Shown piece after piece: positions 1 through 13,261 of a stretch of 64,000 bases of DNA; within the stretch, counting starts at the first letter, position 1; every line of letters begins with the position of its first letter. Under the pieces are notes generated by a model that worked only from the letters and a program-made list of their open reading frames with translations, did not search any database and had not been told where the DNA came from. Both the position numbers and the translations under genes were made by a program. The DNA comes from Isoperla grammatica (Eukaryota; Arthropoda; Insecta; Plecoptera; Perlodidae): NCBI GenBank assembly GCA_945910005.1, contig OX246745.1, positions 44,410,251 through 44,474,250 of the forward strand, given 5' to 3'.

Positions 1-956
1 ACATTTGATATCTTTGTATTACCTGTGTTTGTCTCCACAACTACATCCCCACGACCTTGGGTATCAAGCTTGGCATTATTGGCTACGGTTACCTTCTTGC
101 TTTCAGTATCGCTGAAATTCTGTAACCACTCTTTGCAATTCGTCATGTGCGAAGTTGTTCCAGAATCAACGTACCAACTATTGGATGCAATGTTCACTAT
201 CATTGCACTCAGCACGGCATTATCACCTTTCTTGACTTGTTTTTTGTCCTTATCTTTAGGAGGTTTATCACACTGAGGCCTTATGTGACCTTATTCGCCA
301 CAATTATAACAGCGCACTTTCTTTTTCGGCTTGGATGAAGTTCCCTTGTCCTGTGACTTGCTATGTTTTGCAGCTAATGCACAGTCTTGAACTCGTTTCT
401 CTACAGCCTTTCTGCTGTCTTCTTGGATTAGTTTTGTTTTGACAAACTCACTAGTTATCTTGACTCCACTGTTCTCCATTGCCATAATCATAGGATTGTA
501 CTCTTCTGTCAAACCAGTTAACATTATGACAGCTAACAACTCATCGTCAACTGTTGCTGAAATGGATTCAAGTTTTTGTGCTGTTAACATTACCTCGTTG
601 ACATACTCCTCTATTGTCGAGAATTGTTCCAGCTTGGCACTAAAAAGACTTCTCATCAACCCTAGTCGTCTAGTAAGTCCCGTGTCTTCGTAGGCCCTTT
701 TTAAACTGTCCCATACTTCCTTGGCAGGTTTTGCTGTCCTTACATGGACAAACGTAGACGATTGTAGAGTAAGACATATCCTTACCCGAGCACAGCGATC
801 ATTGGCATCGTTGTCGTCAGTTCCTAGCACGCAATCCCACAAGTTGTCATTCGTTAGGTTCATTTCCACTATGAACTTCCAATTATTGTAATTGGATGAA
901 CCTTCCAGCTTTTCAATCATTGCCCAATGACTATTATTTGCTACTTTGGGAGGCAT
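1..956 (-). pseudogene. Ty1/copia gag and start of protease, interrupted by a stop
   Basis: Retrotransposon Gag polyprotein that forms the intracellular particle, followed by the start of the aspartic protease; it runs off the left edge of the window. The start is the ATG at 956. Residues ~10-190 match the copia-type Gag core (W near residue 27 after a LEGSSNYNNW-like motif, then the VWDSLKRAYED region). A basic linker leads to a CCHC zinc knuckle whose first two Cys are present (CYNCGE). An in-frame TAA at 291-293 then stops it, exactly where a Lys normally stands. The same frame stays open beyond the stop to position 1: the knuckle His and last Cys follow, then a WYVDSGTTSHMT protease motif. 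One nonsense change is the simplest explanation; programmed readthrough is less likely. Family assignment is confident. Confidence 0.85.
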
Positions 957-1100
957 CTTGAACTTCTTGATATAGGCCTAGATACGTTTAGGGCAACCAC
1001 GCCGGAAACCTAACCTATAAACCATTAGACCCTATATAACACATAACACAGTACACTTATAGCCTTGAGACGTTTACTAGTCTATTACTTTAACGAGGCA

Positions 1101-1115
1101 CTGGGCCTATAACCT
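1101..1115 (-). promoter_or_regulatory. tRNA-iMet-like primer binding site of the copia element
   Basis: Read on the minus strand this is AGGTTATAGGCCCAG, one base from the initiator-tRNA-Met half-molecule primer site typical of copia elements. It lies between the gag start (956) and a TGTTAC/GTAACA boundary that would be the end of the 5' LTR. Confidence 0.6.
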
Positions 1116-1117
1116 AT

Positions 1118-1325
1118 TGTTACTTGAAAGGTACTGTGGATGCTGTGGATAAAGTTAAGTACTAGAGCTCTGTAAAAAGTATGTAAGTTTTTATTCTCTA
1201 GATGATTACACGACAGGAAGTGAACAACGCCTTGTATAGATGACATAGCTAGAATTGTACATGTGATAATAGATAGAAGGCGCTGGATCTAACCAAGCGG
1301 GCTATTCAAAATGAATGCTAATACA
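1118..1325 (-). repeat. Probable 5' LTR of the copia element
   Basis: Directly outside the primer site the minus strand ends in GTAACA. A TG start is possible at 1325 (TGTATTAGCA), giving ~208 bp. The interval holds an AATAAAA polyadenylation signal (about 1188-1196) as expected in the R region. The outer limit is a guess because the partner LTR is outside the window. Confidence 0.4.
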
Positions 1326-1573
1326 TTAGTTCTGATTACTACTTCATAGGATACAAATCCCCTCTTAAATGCCCTCTTATTGAATAATAAACCAACCGTA
1401 AAGAATAACAAACAGTTAATCCTGTAGTTAAAAAGTACAAAATAAAACTAAATAAATTTAGAGAACTTACTACTTACTAATACTACTTCTAAAATTTAAC
1501 CCTTTGAATAAAATCTGTATCTTTACACAACATACAAAATGTGTATCATTAAAACAACTTTTAAATTCGAGTT

Positions 1574-1729
1574 GTGGGAAAATACACATGACAGATATTT
1601 GCGTCTACAGATAACGAAAACAAAATGCAAAATTCATAACGTGTGGATTAAATTATTTTCATTTCGTTTTCTCATTTTGTTTTCATTATCTCTAAGACTC
1701 CAATAACATCTGTTTGTGTATTTTCCCAC
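1574..1729. mobile_element. Foldback MITE-like inverted repeat
   Basis: The left end GTGGGAAAATACACA and the right end TGTGTATTTTCCCAC are exact reverse complements. Similarity continues inward through ACAGAT and AACGAAAACAAAATG-like segments. No coding capacity is visible and no convincing target duplication flanks it. Confidence 0.6.
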
Positions 1730-1871
1730 GATTTTCATTTCAAAAATTGTTTAAAAGATACGAACAAAAAACCTTACATTCTCACGCTTTGCTGCTGCAG
1801 ACTTGTTTGCAGGTATCGTGGTAGTGGTTGTTGAGACCACCTAGGGTTGCCGTTTAACATGTTGTGTTGTC

Positions 1872-4800
1872 CACATAGTCTGCCATGACCATTGCCAGGT
1901 CTCTGTGTGTTTGCTAGACCACCACATCAGTATTGCTAGGTATCAGCAGCTGTACATAGTCTGCCATGACCTGAACCTAACTGAGATATTGCCAGGTCTC
2001 TGTGTGTTTGCTAGACCACCACATCAGTATTGCTAGGTATCAGCAGCTGTACATAGTCTGCCATGACCTGAACCTAACTGAGATATTGCCAGGTCTCTGT
2101 GTGTTTGCTAGACCACCACATCAGTATTGCTAGGTATCATCAGCTGTACATAGTCTGCCATGACCTGAACCTAACTGAGATATTGCCAGGTCTCTGTGTG
2201 TTTGCTAGACCACCACATCAGTATTGCTAGGTATCATCAGCTGTACATAGTCTGCCATGACCTGAACCTAACTGAGATATTGCCAGGTCTCTGTGTGTTT
2301 GCTAGACCACCACATCAGTATTGCTAGGTATCAGCAGCTGTACATAGTCTGCCATGACCTGAACCTAACTGAGATATTGCCAGGTCTCTGTGTGTTTGCT
2401 AGACCACCACATCAGTATTGCTAGGTATCAGCAGCTGTACATAGTCTGCCATGACCTGAACCTAACTGAGATATTGCCAGGTCTCTGTGTGTTTGCTAGA
2501 CCACCACATCAGTATTGCTAGGTATCAGCAGCTGTACATAGTCTGCCATGACCTGAACCTAACTGAGATATTGCCAGGTCTCTGTGTGTTTGCTAAACCA
2601 CCACATCAGTATTGCTAGGTATCAGCAGCTGTACATAGTCTGCCATGACCTGAACCTAACTGAGATATTGCCAGGTCTCTGTGTGTTTGCTAGACCACCA
2701 CATCAGTATTGCTAGGTATCAGCAGCTGTACATAGTCTGCCATGACCTGAACCTAACTGAGATATTGCCAGGTCTCTGTGTGTTTGCTAAACCACCACAT
2801 CAGTATTGCTAGGTATCAGCAGCTGTACATAGTCTGCCATGACCTGAACCTAACTGAGATATTGCCAGGTCTCTGTGTGTTTGCTAGACCACCACATCAG
2901 TATTGCTAGGTATCAGCAGCTGTACATAGTCTGCCATGACCTGAACCTAACTGAGATATTGCCAGTCTCTGTGTGTTTGCTAGACCACCACATCAGTATT
3001 GCTAGGTATCAGCAGCTGTACATAGTCTGCCATGACCTGAACCTAACTGAGATATTGCCAGGTCTCTGTGTGTTTGCTAGACCACCACATCAGTATTGCT
3101 AGGTATCAGCAGCTGTACATAGTCTGCCATGACCTGAACCTAACTGAGATATTGCTAGGTCTCTGTGTGTTTGCTAGACCACCACATCAGTATTGCTAGG
3201 TATCAGCAGCTGTACATAGTCTGCCATGACCTGAACCTAACTGAGATATTGCCAGTCTCTGTGTGTTTGCTAGACCACCACATCAGTATTGCTAGGTATC
3301 AGCAGCTGTACATAGTCTGCCATGACCTGAACCTAACTGAGATATTGCCAGGTCTCTGTGTGTTTGCTAGACCACCACATCAGTATTGCTAGGTATCAGC
3401 AGCTGTACATAGTCTGCCATGACCTGAACCTAACTGAGATATTGCTAGGTCTCTGTGTGTTTGCTAGACCACCACATCAGTATTGCTAGGTATCAGCAGC
3501 TGTACATAGTCTGCCATGACCTGAACCTAACTGAGATATTGCCAGTCTCTGTGTGTTTGCTAGACCACCACATCAGTATTGCTAGGTATCATCAGCTGTA
3601 CATAGTCTGCCATGACCTGAACCTAACTGAGATATTGCCAGGTCTCTGTGTTTTTGCTAGACCACCACATCAGTATTGCTAGGTATCAGCAGCTGTACAT
3701 AGTCTGCCATGACCTGAACCTAACTGAGATATTGCCAGGTCTCTGTGTGTTTGCTAGACCACCACATCAGTATTGCTAGGTATCAGCAGCTGTACATAGT
3801 CTGCCATGACCTGAACCTTACTGAGATATTGCCAGGTCTCTGTGTGTTTGCTAGACCACCACATCAGTATTGCTAGGTATCAGCAGCTGTACATAGTCTG
3901 CCATGACCTGAATCTAACTGAGATATTGCCAGGTCTCTGTGTGTTTGCTAGACCACCACATCAGTATTGCTAGGTATCAGCAGCTGTACATAGTCTGCCA
4001 TGACCTGAATCTAACTGAGATATTGCCAGGTCTCTGTGTGTTTGCTAGACCACCACATCAGTATTGCTAGGTATCAGCAGCTGTACATAGTCTGCCATGA
4101 CCTGAACCTAACTGAGATATTGCCAGGTCTCTGTGTGTTTGCTAGACCACCACATCAGTATTGCTAGGTATCAGCAGCTGTACATAGTCTGCCATGACCT
4201 GAACCTAACTGAGATATTGCCAGGTCTCTGTGTGTTTGCTAAACCACTACATCAGTATTGCTAGGTATCAGCAGCTGTACATAGTCTGCCATGACCTGAA
4301 CCTAACTGAGATATTGCCAGGTCTCTGTGTGTTTGCTAGACCACCACATCAATATTGCTAGGTATCAGCAGCTGTACATAGTCTGCCATGACCTGAACCT
4401 AACTGAGATATTGCCAGGTCTCTGTGTGTTTGCTGGACCACCACATCAGTATTGCTAGGTTTCAGCAGCTGTACATAGTCTGCCATGACCTGAACCTAAC
4501 TGAGATATTGCCAGGTCTCTGTGTGTTTGCTAGACCACCACATCAGTATTGCTAGGTATCAGCAGCTGTACATAGTCTGCCATGACCTGAACCTAACTGA
4601 GATATTGGCAGGTCTCTGTGTGTTTGCTAGACCACCACATCAGTATTGCTAGGTATCAGCAGCTGTACATAGTCTGCCATGACCTGAACCTAACTGAGAT
4701 ATTGCCAGTCTCTGTGTGTTTGCTAGACCACCACATCAGTATTGCTAGGTATCATCAGCTGTACATAGTCTGCCATGACCTGAACCTAACTGAGATATTG

Positions 4801-7800
4801 CCAGGTCTCTGTGTGTTTGCTAGACCACCACATCAGTATTGCTAGGTATCAGCAGCTGTACATAGTCTGCCATGACCTGAACCTAACTGAGATATTGCCA
4901 GGTCTCTGTGTGTTTGCTAGACCACCACATCAGTATTGCTAGGTATCAGCAGCTGTACATAGTCTGCCATGACCCGAACCTAACTGAGATATTGCTAGGT
5001 CTCTGTGTGTTTGCTAGACCACCACATCAGTATTGCTAGGTATCAGCAGCTGTACATAGTCTGCCATGACCTGAACCTAACTGAGATATTGCCAGGTCTC
5101 TGTGTGTTTGCTAGACCACCACATCAGTATTGCTAGGTATCAGCAGCTGTACATAGTCTGCCATGACCTGAACCTAACTGATATATTGCCAGGTCTCTGT
5201 GTGTTTGCTAGACCACCACATCAGTATTGCTAGGTATCATCAGCTGTACATAGTCTGCCATGACCTGAACCTAACTGAGATATTGCCAGGTCTCTGTGTT
5301 TGCTAGACCACCACATCACTATTGCTTGGTATCAGCAGCTGTACATAGTCTGCCATGACCAGAACCTAACTGAGATATTGCCAGGCCTCTGTGTGTTTGC
5401 TAGACCACCACATCAGTATTGCTAGGTATCTGCAGCTGTACATAGTCTGCCATGACCTGAACCTAACTGAGATATTGCCAGGCCTCTGTGTGTTTGCTAG
5501 ACCACCACATCAGTATTGCTAGGTATCTGCAGCTGTACATAGTCTGCCATGACCTGAACCTAACTGAGATATTGCCAGGCCTCTGTGTGTTTGCTAGACC
5601 ACCACATCAGTATTGCTAGGTATCAGCAGCTGTACATAGTCTGCCATGACCTGAACCTAACTGAGATATTGCCTGGTCTCTGTGTGTTTGCTAGACCACC
5701 ACATCAGTATTGCTAGGTATCATCAGCTGTACATAGTCTGCCATGACCTGAACCTAACTGAGATATTGCCAGGTCTCTGTGTGTTTGCTAGACCACCACA
5801 TCAGTATTGCTAGGTATCAGCAGCTGTACATAGTCTGCCATGACCTGAACCTAACTGAGATATTGCCAGGTCTCTGTGTGTTTGCTAGACCACCACATCA
5901 GTATTGCTAGGTATCAGCAGCTGTACATAGTCTGCCATGACCTGAACCTAACTGAGATATTGCCAGGTCTCTGTGTGTTTGCTAGACCACCACATCAGTA
6001 TTGCTAGGTATCATCAGCTGTACATAGTCTGCCATGACCTGAACCTAACTGAGATATTGCCAGGTCTCTGTGTGTTTGCTAGACCACCACATCAGTATTG
6101 CTAGGTATCAGCAGCTGTACATAGTCTGCCATGACCTGAACCTAACTGAGATATTGCCAGGTCTCTGTGTGTTTGCTAGACCACCACATCAGTATTGCTA
6201 GGTATCAGCAGCTGTACATAGTCTGCCATGACCTGAACCTAACTGAGATATTGCTAGGTCTCTGTGTGTTTGCTAGACCACCACATCAGTATTGCTAGGT
6301 ATCAGCAGCTGTACATAGTCTGCCATGACCTGAACCTAACTGAGATATTGCCAGTCTCTGTGTGTTTGCTAGACCACCACATCAGTATTGCTAGGTATCA
6401 TCAGCTGTACATAGTCTGCCATGACCTGAACCTAACTGAGATATTGCCAGGTCTCTGTGTTTTTGCTAGACCACCACATCAGTATTGCTAGGTATCAGCA
6501 GCTGTACATAGTCTGCCATGACCTGAACCTAACTGAGATATTGCCAGGTCTCTGTGTGTTTGCTAGACCACCACATCAGTATTGCTAGGTATCAGCAGCT
6601 GTACATAGTCTGCCATGACCTGAACCTTACTGAGATATTGCCAGGTCTCTGTGTGTTTGCTAGACCACCACTTCAGTATTGCTAGGTATCAGCAGCTGTA
6701 CATAGTCTGCCATGACCTGAATCTAACTGAGATATTGCCAGGTCTCTGTGTGTTTGCTAGACCACCACATCAGTATTGCTAGGTATCAGCAGCTGTACAT
6801 AGTCTGCCATGACCTGAACCTAACTGAGATATTGCCAGGTCTCTGTGTGTTTGCTAAACCACCACATCAGTATTGCTAGGTATCAGCAGCTGTACATAGT
6901 CTGCCATGACCTGAACCTAACTGAGATATTGCCAGGTCTCTGTGTGTTTGCTAGACCACCACATCAGTATTGCTAGGTATCAGCAGCTGTACATAGTCTG
7001 CCATGACCTGAACCTAACTGAGATATTGCCAGTCTCTGTGTGTTTGCTAGACCACCACATCAGTATTGCTAGGTATCAGCAGCTGTACATAGTCTGCCAT
7101 GACCTGAACCTAACTGAGATATTGCCAGGTCTCTGTGTTTGCTAGACCACCACATCAGTATTGCTAGGTATCAGCAGCTGTACATAGTCTGCCATGACCT
7201 GAACCTAACTGAGATATTGCCAGGTCTCTGTGTGTTTGCTAGACCACCACATCAGTATTGCTAGGTATCAGCAGCTGTACATAGTCTGCCATGACCTGAA
7301 CCTAACTGAGATATTGCCAGGTCTCTGTGTGTTTGCTAGACCACCACATCAGTATTGCTAGGTATCAGCAGCTGTACATAGTCTGCCATGACCTGAACCT
7401 AACTGAGATATTGCAAGGTCTCTGTGTGTTTGCTAGACCACCACATCAGTATTGCTAGGTATCAGCAGCTGTACATAGTCTGCCATGACCTGAACCTAAC
7501 TGAGATATTGCCAGGTCTCTGTGTGTTTGCTAGACCACCACATCAGTATTGCTAGGTATCAGCAGCTGTACATAGTCTGCCATGACCTGAACCTAACTGA
7601 GATATTGCCAGTCTCTGTGTGTTTGCTAGACCACCACATCAGTATTGCTAAGTATCAGCAGCTGTACATAGTCTGCCATGACCTGAACCTAACTGAGATA
7701 TTGCCAGGTCTCTGTGTGTTTGCTAGACCACCACATCAGTATTGCTAGGTATCAGCAGCTGTACATAGTCTGCCATGACCTGAACCTAACTGAGATATTG

Positions 7801-10800
7801 CTAGGTCTCTGTGTGTTTGCTAGACCACCACATCAGTATTGCTAGGTATCAGCAGCTGTACATAGTCTGCCATGACCTGAACCTAACTGAGATATTGCCA
7901 GTCTCTGTGTGTTTGCTAGACCACCACATCAGTATTGCTAGGTATCATCAGCTGTACATAGTCTGCCATGACCTGAACCTAACTGAGATATTGCCAGGTC
8001 TCTGTGTTTTTGCTAGACCACCACATCAGTATTGCTAGGTATCAGCAGCTGTACATAGTCTGCCATGACCTGAACCTAACTGAGATATTGCCAGGTCTCT
8101 GTGTGTTTGCTAGACCACCACATCAGTATTGCTAGGTATCAGCAGCTGTACATAGTCTGCCATGACCTGAACCTTACTGAGATATTGCCAGGTCTCTGTG
8201 TGTTTGCTAGACCACCACATCAGTATTGCTAGGTATCAGCAGCTGTACATAGTCTGCCATGACCTGAATCTAACTGAGATATTGCCAGGTCTCTGTGTGT
8301 TTGCTAGACCACCACATCAGTATTGCTAGGTATCAGCAGCTGTACATAGTCTGCCATGACCTGAACCTAACTGAGATATTGCCAGGTCTCTGTGTGTTTG
8401 CTAGACCACCACATCAGTATTGCTAGGTATCAGCAGCTGTACATAGTCTGCCATGACCTGAACCTAACTGAGATATTGCCAGGTCTCTGTGTGTTTGCTA
8501 AACCACTACATCAGTATTGCTAGGTATCAGCAGCTGTACATAGTCTGCCATGACCTGAACCTAACTGAGATATTGCCAGGTCTCTGTGTGTTTGCTAGAC
8601 CACCACATCAATATTGCTAGGTATCAGCAGCTGTACATAGTCTGCCATGACCTGAACCTAACTGAGATATTGCCAGGTCTCTGTGTGTTTGCTGGACCAC
8701 CACATCAGTATTGCTAGGTTTCAGCAGCTGTACATAGTCTGCCATGACCTGAACCTAACTGAGATATTGCCAGGTCTCTGTGTGTTTGCTAGACCACCAC
8801 ATCAGTATTGCTAGGTATCAGCAGCTGTACATAGTCTGCCATGACCTGAACCTAACTGAGATATTGGCAGGTCTCTGTGTGTTTGCTAGACCACCACATC
8901 AGTATTGCTAGGTATCAGCAGCTGTACATAGTCTGCCATGACCTGAACCTAACTGAGATATTGCCAGTCTCTGTGTGTTTGCTAGACCACCACATCAGTA
9001 TTGCTAGGTATCATCAGCTGTACATAGTCTGCCATGACCTGAACCTAACTGAGATATTGCCAGGTCTCTGTGTGTTTGCTAGACCACCACATCAGTATTG
9101 CTAGGTATCAGCAGCTGTACATAGTCTGCCATGACCTGAACCTAACTGAGATATTGCCAGGTCTCTGTGTGTTTGCTAGACCACCACATCAGTATTGCTA
9201 GGTATCAGCAGCTGTACATAGTCTGCCATGACCCGAACCTAACTGAGATATTGCTAGGTCTCTGTGTGTTTGCTAGACCACCACATCAGTATTGCTAGGT
9301 ATCAGCAGCTGTACATAGTCTGCCATGACCTGAACCTAACTGAGATATTGCCAGGTCTCTGTGTGTTTGCTAGACCACCACATCAGTATTGCTAGGTATC
9401 AGCAGCTGTACATAGTCTGCCATGACCTGAACCTAACTGATATATTGCCAGGTCTCTGTGTGTTTGCTAGACCACCACATCAGTATTGCTAGGTATCATC
9501 AGCTGTACATAGTCTGCCATGACCTGAACCTAACTGAGATATTGCCAGGTCTCTGTGTTTGCTAGACCACCACATCACTATTGCTTGGTATCAGCAGCTG
9601 TACATAGTCTGCCATGACCAGAACCTAACTGAGATATTGCCAGGCCTCTGTGTGTTTGCTAGACCACCACATCAGTATTGCTAGGTATCTGCAGCTGTAC
9701 ATAGTCTGCCATGACCTGAACCTAACTGAGATATTGCCAGGCCTCTGTGTGTTTGCTAGACCACCACATCAGTATTGCTAGGTATCTGCAGCTGTACATA
9801 GTCTGCCATGACCTGAACCTAACTGAGATATTGCCAGGCCTCTGTGTGTTTGCTAGACCACCACATCAGTATTGCTAGGTATCAGCAGCTGTACATAGTC
9901 TGCCATGACCTGAACCTAACTGAGATATTGCCTGGTCTCTGTGTGTTTGCTAGACCACCACATCAGTATTGCTAGGTATCATCAGCTGTACATAGTCTGC
10001 CATGACCTGAACCTAACTGAGATATTGCCAGGTCTCTGTGTGTTTGCTAGACCACCACATCAGTATTGCTAGGTATCAGCAGCTGTACATAGTCTGCCAT
10101 GACCTGAACCTAACTGAGATATTGCCAGGTCTCTGTGTGTTTGCTAGACCACCACATCAGTATTGCTAGGTATCAGCAGCTGTACATAGTCTGCCATGAC
10201 CTGAACCTAACTGAGATATTGCCAGGTCTCTGTGTGTTTGCTAGACCACCACATCAGTATTGCTAGGTATCATCAGCTGTACATAGTCTGCCATGACCTG
10301 AACCTAACTGAGATATTGCCAGGTCTCTGTGTGTTTGCTAGACCACCACATCAGTATTGCTAGGTATCATCAGCTGTACATAGTCTGCCATGACCTGAAC
10401 CTAACTGAGATATTGCCAGGTCTCTGTGTGTTTGCTAGACCACCACATCAGTATTGCTAGGTATCAGCAGCTGTACATAGTCTGCCATGACCTGAACCTA
10501 ACTGAGATATTGCCAGGTCTCTGTGTGTTTGCTAGACCACCACATCAGTATTGCTAGGTATCAGCAGCTGTACATAGTCTGCCATGACCTGAACCTAACT
10601 GAGATATTGCCAGGTCTCTGTGTGTTTGCTAGACCACCACATCAGTATTGCTAGGTATCATCAGCTGTACATAGTCTGCCATGACCTGAACCTAACTGAG
10701 ATATTGCCAGGTCTCTGTGTGTTTGCTAGACCACCACATCAGTATTGCTAGGTATCATCAGCTGTACATAGTCTGCCATGACCTGAACCTAACTGAGATA

Positions 10801-12169
10801 TTGCCAGGTCTCTGTGTGTTTGCTAGACCACCACATCAGTATTGCTAGGTATCAGCAGCTGTACATAGTCTGCCATGACCTGAACCTAACTGAGATATTG
10901 CCTGGTCTCTGTGTGTTTGCTAGACCACCACATCAGTATTGCTAGGTATCATCAGCTGTACATAGTCTGCCATGACCTGAACCTAACTGAGATATTGCCA
11001 GGTCTCTGTGTGTTTGCTAGACCACCACATCAGTATTGCTAGGTATCAGCAGCTGTACATAGTCTGCCATGACCTGAACCTAACTGAGATATTGCCAGGT
11101 CTCTGTGTGTTTGCTAGACCACCACATCAGTATTGCTAGGTATCAGCAGCTGTACATAGTGTGCCATGACCTGAACCTAACTGAGATTTTGCCAGGTCTC
11201 TGTGTGTTTGCTAGACCACCACATCAGTATTGCTAGGTATCATCAGCTGTACATAGTCTGCCATGACCTGAACCTAACTGAGATATTGCCAGGTCTCTGT
11301 GTGTTTGCTAGACCACCACATCAGTATTGCTAGGTATCAGCAGCTGTACATAGTCTGCCATGACCTGAACCTAACTGATATATTGCCAGGTCTCTGTGTG
11401 TTTGCTAGACCACCACATCAGTATTGCTAGGTATCAGCAGCTGTACATAGTCTGCCATGACCTGAACCTAACTGAGATATTGCCAGTCTCTGTGTGTTTG
11501 CTAGACCACCACATCAGTATTGCTAGGTATCATCAGCTGTACATAGTCTGCCATGACCTGAACCTAACTGAGATATTGCCAGGTCTCTGTGTGTTTGCTA
11601 GACCACCACATCAGTATTGCTAGGTATCAGCAGCTGTACATAGTCTGCCATGACCTGAACCTAACTGAGATATTGCCAGTCTCTGTGTGTTTGCTAGACC
11701 ACCACATCAGTATTGCTAGGTATCAGCAGCTGTACATAGTCTGCCATGACCTGAACCTAACTGAGATATTGCCAGGTCTCTGTGTGTTTGCTAGACCACC
11801 ACATCAGTATTGCTAGGTATCATCAGCTGTACATAGTCTGCCATGACCTGAACCTAACTGAGATATTGCCAGGTCTCTGTGTGTTTGCTAGACCACCACA
11901 TCAGTATTGCTAGGTATCATCAGCTGTACATAGTCTGCCATGACCTGAACCTTACTGAGATATTGCCAGGTCTCTGTGTGTTTGCTAGACCACCACATCA
12001 GTATTGCTAGGTATCAGCAGCTGTACATAGTCTGCCATGACCTGAACCTAACTGAGATATTGCCAGGTCTCTGTGTGTTTGCTGGACCACCACATCAGTA
12101 TTGCTAGGTATCAGCAGCTGTACATAGTCTGCCATGACCTGAACCTAACTGAGATATTGCCAGGCCTCC
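1872..12169 (+). repeat. 97-bp tandem satellite, about 106 copies
   Basis: The unit begins GCCAGGTCTCTGTGTGTTTG and is about 97 bp; some copies are 96 bp through loss of one G, or 95 bp. The first copy is truncated by a 16-bp deletion. Copies are mostly more than 95% identical. Shared rare variants show larger internal duplications: the TTTTTGCTAG variant occurs at 3651, 6460 and 8007, and the GGCCTC/TATCTGCAG block at 5381 recurs at 9640 (offset 4259). The array ends about 26 bp before the splice acceptor of the EDEM2-like exon, so it lies in that gene's preceding intron. The recurring 75-codon open frames in it are by-products of the repeat. Confidence 0.95.
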
Positions 12170-12195
12170 TTGTAACTGTGTTTGTGTGTTTGCAG

Positions 12196-12385
12196 ATAAA
12201 AGACGTCCGAGATCACCGCAAAGAAGACCGCATGGAATCCTTCTTTCTGGCAGAGACTACCAAGTATCTGTATTTGCTTTTTGATCCCGACAACTTTCTA
12301 CACAACCACGGTCAATCGGGCACCGTAGTGGAAACTCCGTGGGGGGAATGCGTGGTGGGGGCTGGAGGGTACATCTTCAATACAG
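12196..12385 (+). CDS. EDEM2: EDEM2-like exon (GH47 domain, penultimate visible exon)
   Basis: Exon of an ER degradation-enhancing alpha-mannosidase-like protein 2, a glycosyl hydrolase family 47 protein of the ER lumen that promotes mannose trimming and disposal of misfolded glycoproteins. A pyrimidine-rich tract ending TTTGCAG precedes it. The exon starts in phase 0 and encodes [20 protein letters not shown], then [25 protein letters not shown], strongly matching vertebrate EDEM2 rather than EDEM1 or EDEM3. It ends in phase 1 at CAG|GTACAG, splitting the NTEAHP motif whose Thr binds the calcium of GH47 enzymes. The next exon at 17387 supplies the rest of the motif in frame. An identical second donor lies 72 bp downstream at 12457|12458. 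Earlier exons are outside the window. Confidence 0.9.
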
Positions 12386-12478
12386 GTACAGTAGTGGTAT
12401 TATGGCTGTATCGGGGGGAATGCGTGGTGGGGGCTGGAGGGTACATCTTCAATACAGGTACAGTAGTGGTATTATGGC
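12341..12478 (+). repeat. 72-bp-offset tandem duplication of exon end plus donor
   Basis: The 66 bp at 12341-12406 recur at 12413-12478. Each copy holds the last ~45 bp of the EDEM2-like exon, the CAG|GTACAG donor and ~21 bp of intron. The offset of 72 bp is a multiple of three and the frame stays open between the donors, so use of the second donor would add 24 codons repeating the [14 protein letters not shown] segment. Confidence 0.9.
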
Positions 12479-13261
12479 CACCCCAACTTGACATGGTCGT
12501 AAATATCTTCGAGGGTCAGTGGTTGATTTAATGAGTATTGAGTACTCCGGACGGCCGGCTACGGTCGGGCGGATGGTCCCGGACCGCTTCCTGCCCCAAA
12601 CTTTCTCTCGCACAAAAGTCTACAAGACCCATCCCTCAAAATCGAAATGTCACACTTCCTTTGATCACTTTTACCCCTGATTTTTATTATGTGATCGGCG
12701 ATTCAAAAAAATGCTATGACCATTCGTTGCTTGGAGCTCGAGTTCGTAGGTCTACAATGACGTCGACTCATTCATCAGCAGAAAAAAGTGAGTGCGAAAG
12801 TGAGAATCTAAAGCTTCTATGGCCTGCTTACGAGCATTTTGAACATAAACTTTGTGGCATACAATTATTTTTAGAATAGTGTGATACTCCCAGAAACTTG
12901 AAACCACGATGTTTATTTTGTTTGTAGTTTTGCGTGATATGTCATACTTGCTGTTTTCGAAAAGTAGCGCCAAAAGAAGCGTGAAAAGTAGCGCGCTACG
13001 TTTTAAGTGGAAGTAGCGGTAGCGTTAGCATGCTACTTTTAACAAGTAGCGTTTACAACACTGCATTTTTCAAGGTAACTATTAAACTGTGAAAGGTGTG
13101 CAACAGCATCACACTACAAAAGTTAAGTACAGTAATTTGAAAATAGAGATATTTTAATATTTTTGAGAAAAAGCATTCAATTCTCTAGGGAATGACCTAT
13201 TTTGGTTTACTCTCAAACAAATTTCAAGCATTTTAAAGCAATTTTGACCGTCATAAATTGG
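12458..13261. other. Intron sequence with one hAT-like terminus
   Basis: Intronic DNA without a recognised gene. At 12966-13063 the sequence is rich in GTAGCG/CGCTAC motifs and ends AAGTAGCGTTTACAACACTG. Read outward on the minus strand this starts CAGTGTTGTAAACGC, like a hAT-type terminal repeat. No matching left end was found, so it may be a truncated insertion. Confidence 0.4.

Noticed and set aside
1872..12169. Repeated 75-residue plus-strand frames beginning MCLLDHHIS
   Set aside because: They arise wherever a 96-bp unit preserves frame within the 97-bp satellite; other units shift frame and give stops. No gene-like conservation.
12538..12973. 113-residue plus-strand and 73-residue minus-strand frames
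   Set aside because: Intronic, no recognisable domain, and adjacent to a hAT end; no supporting evidence of a gene.
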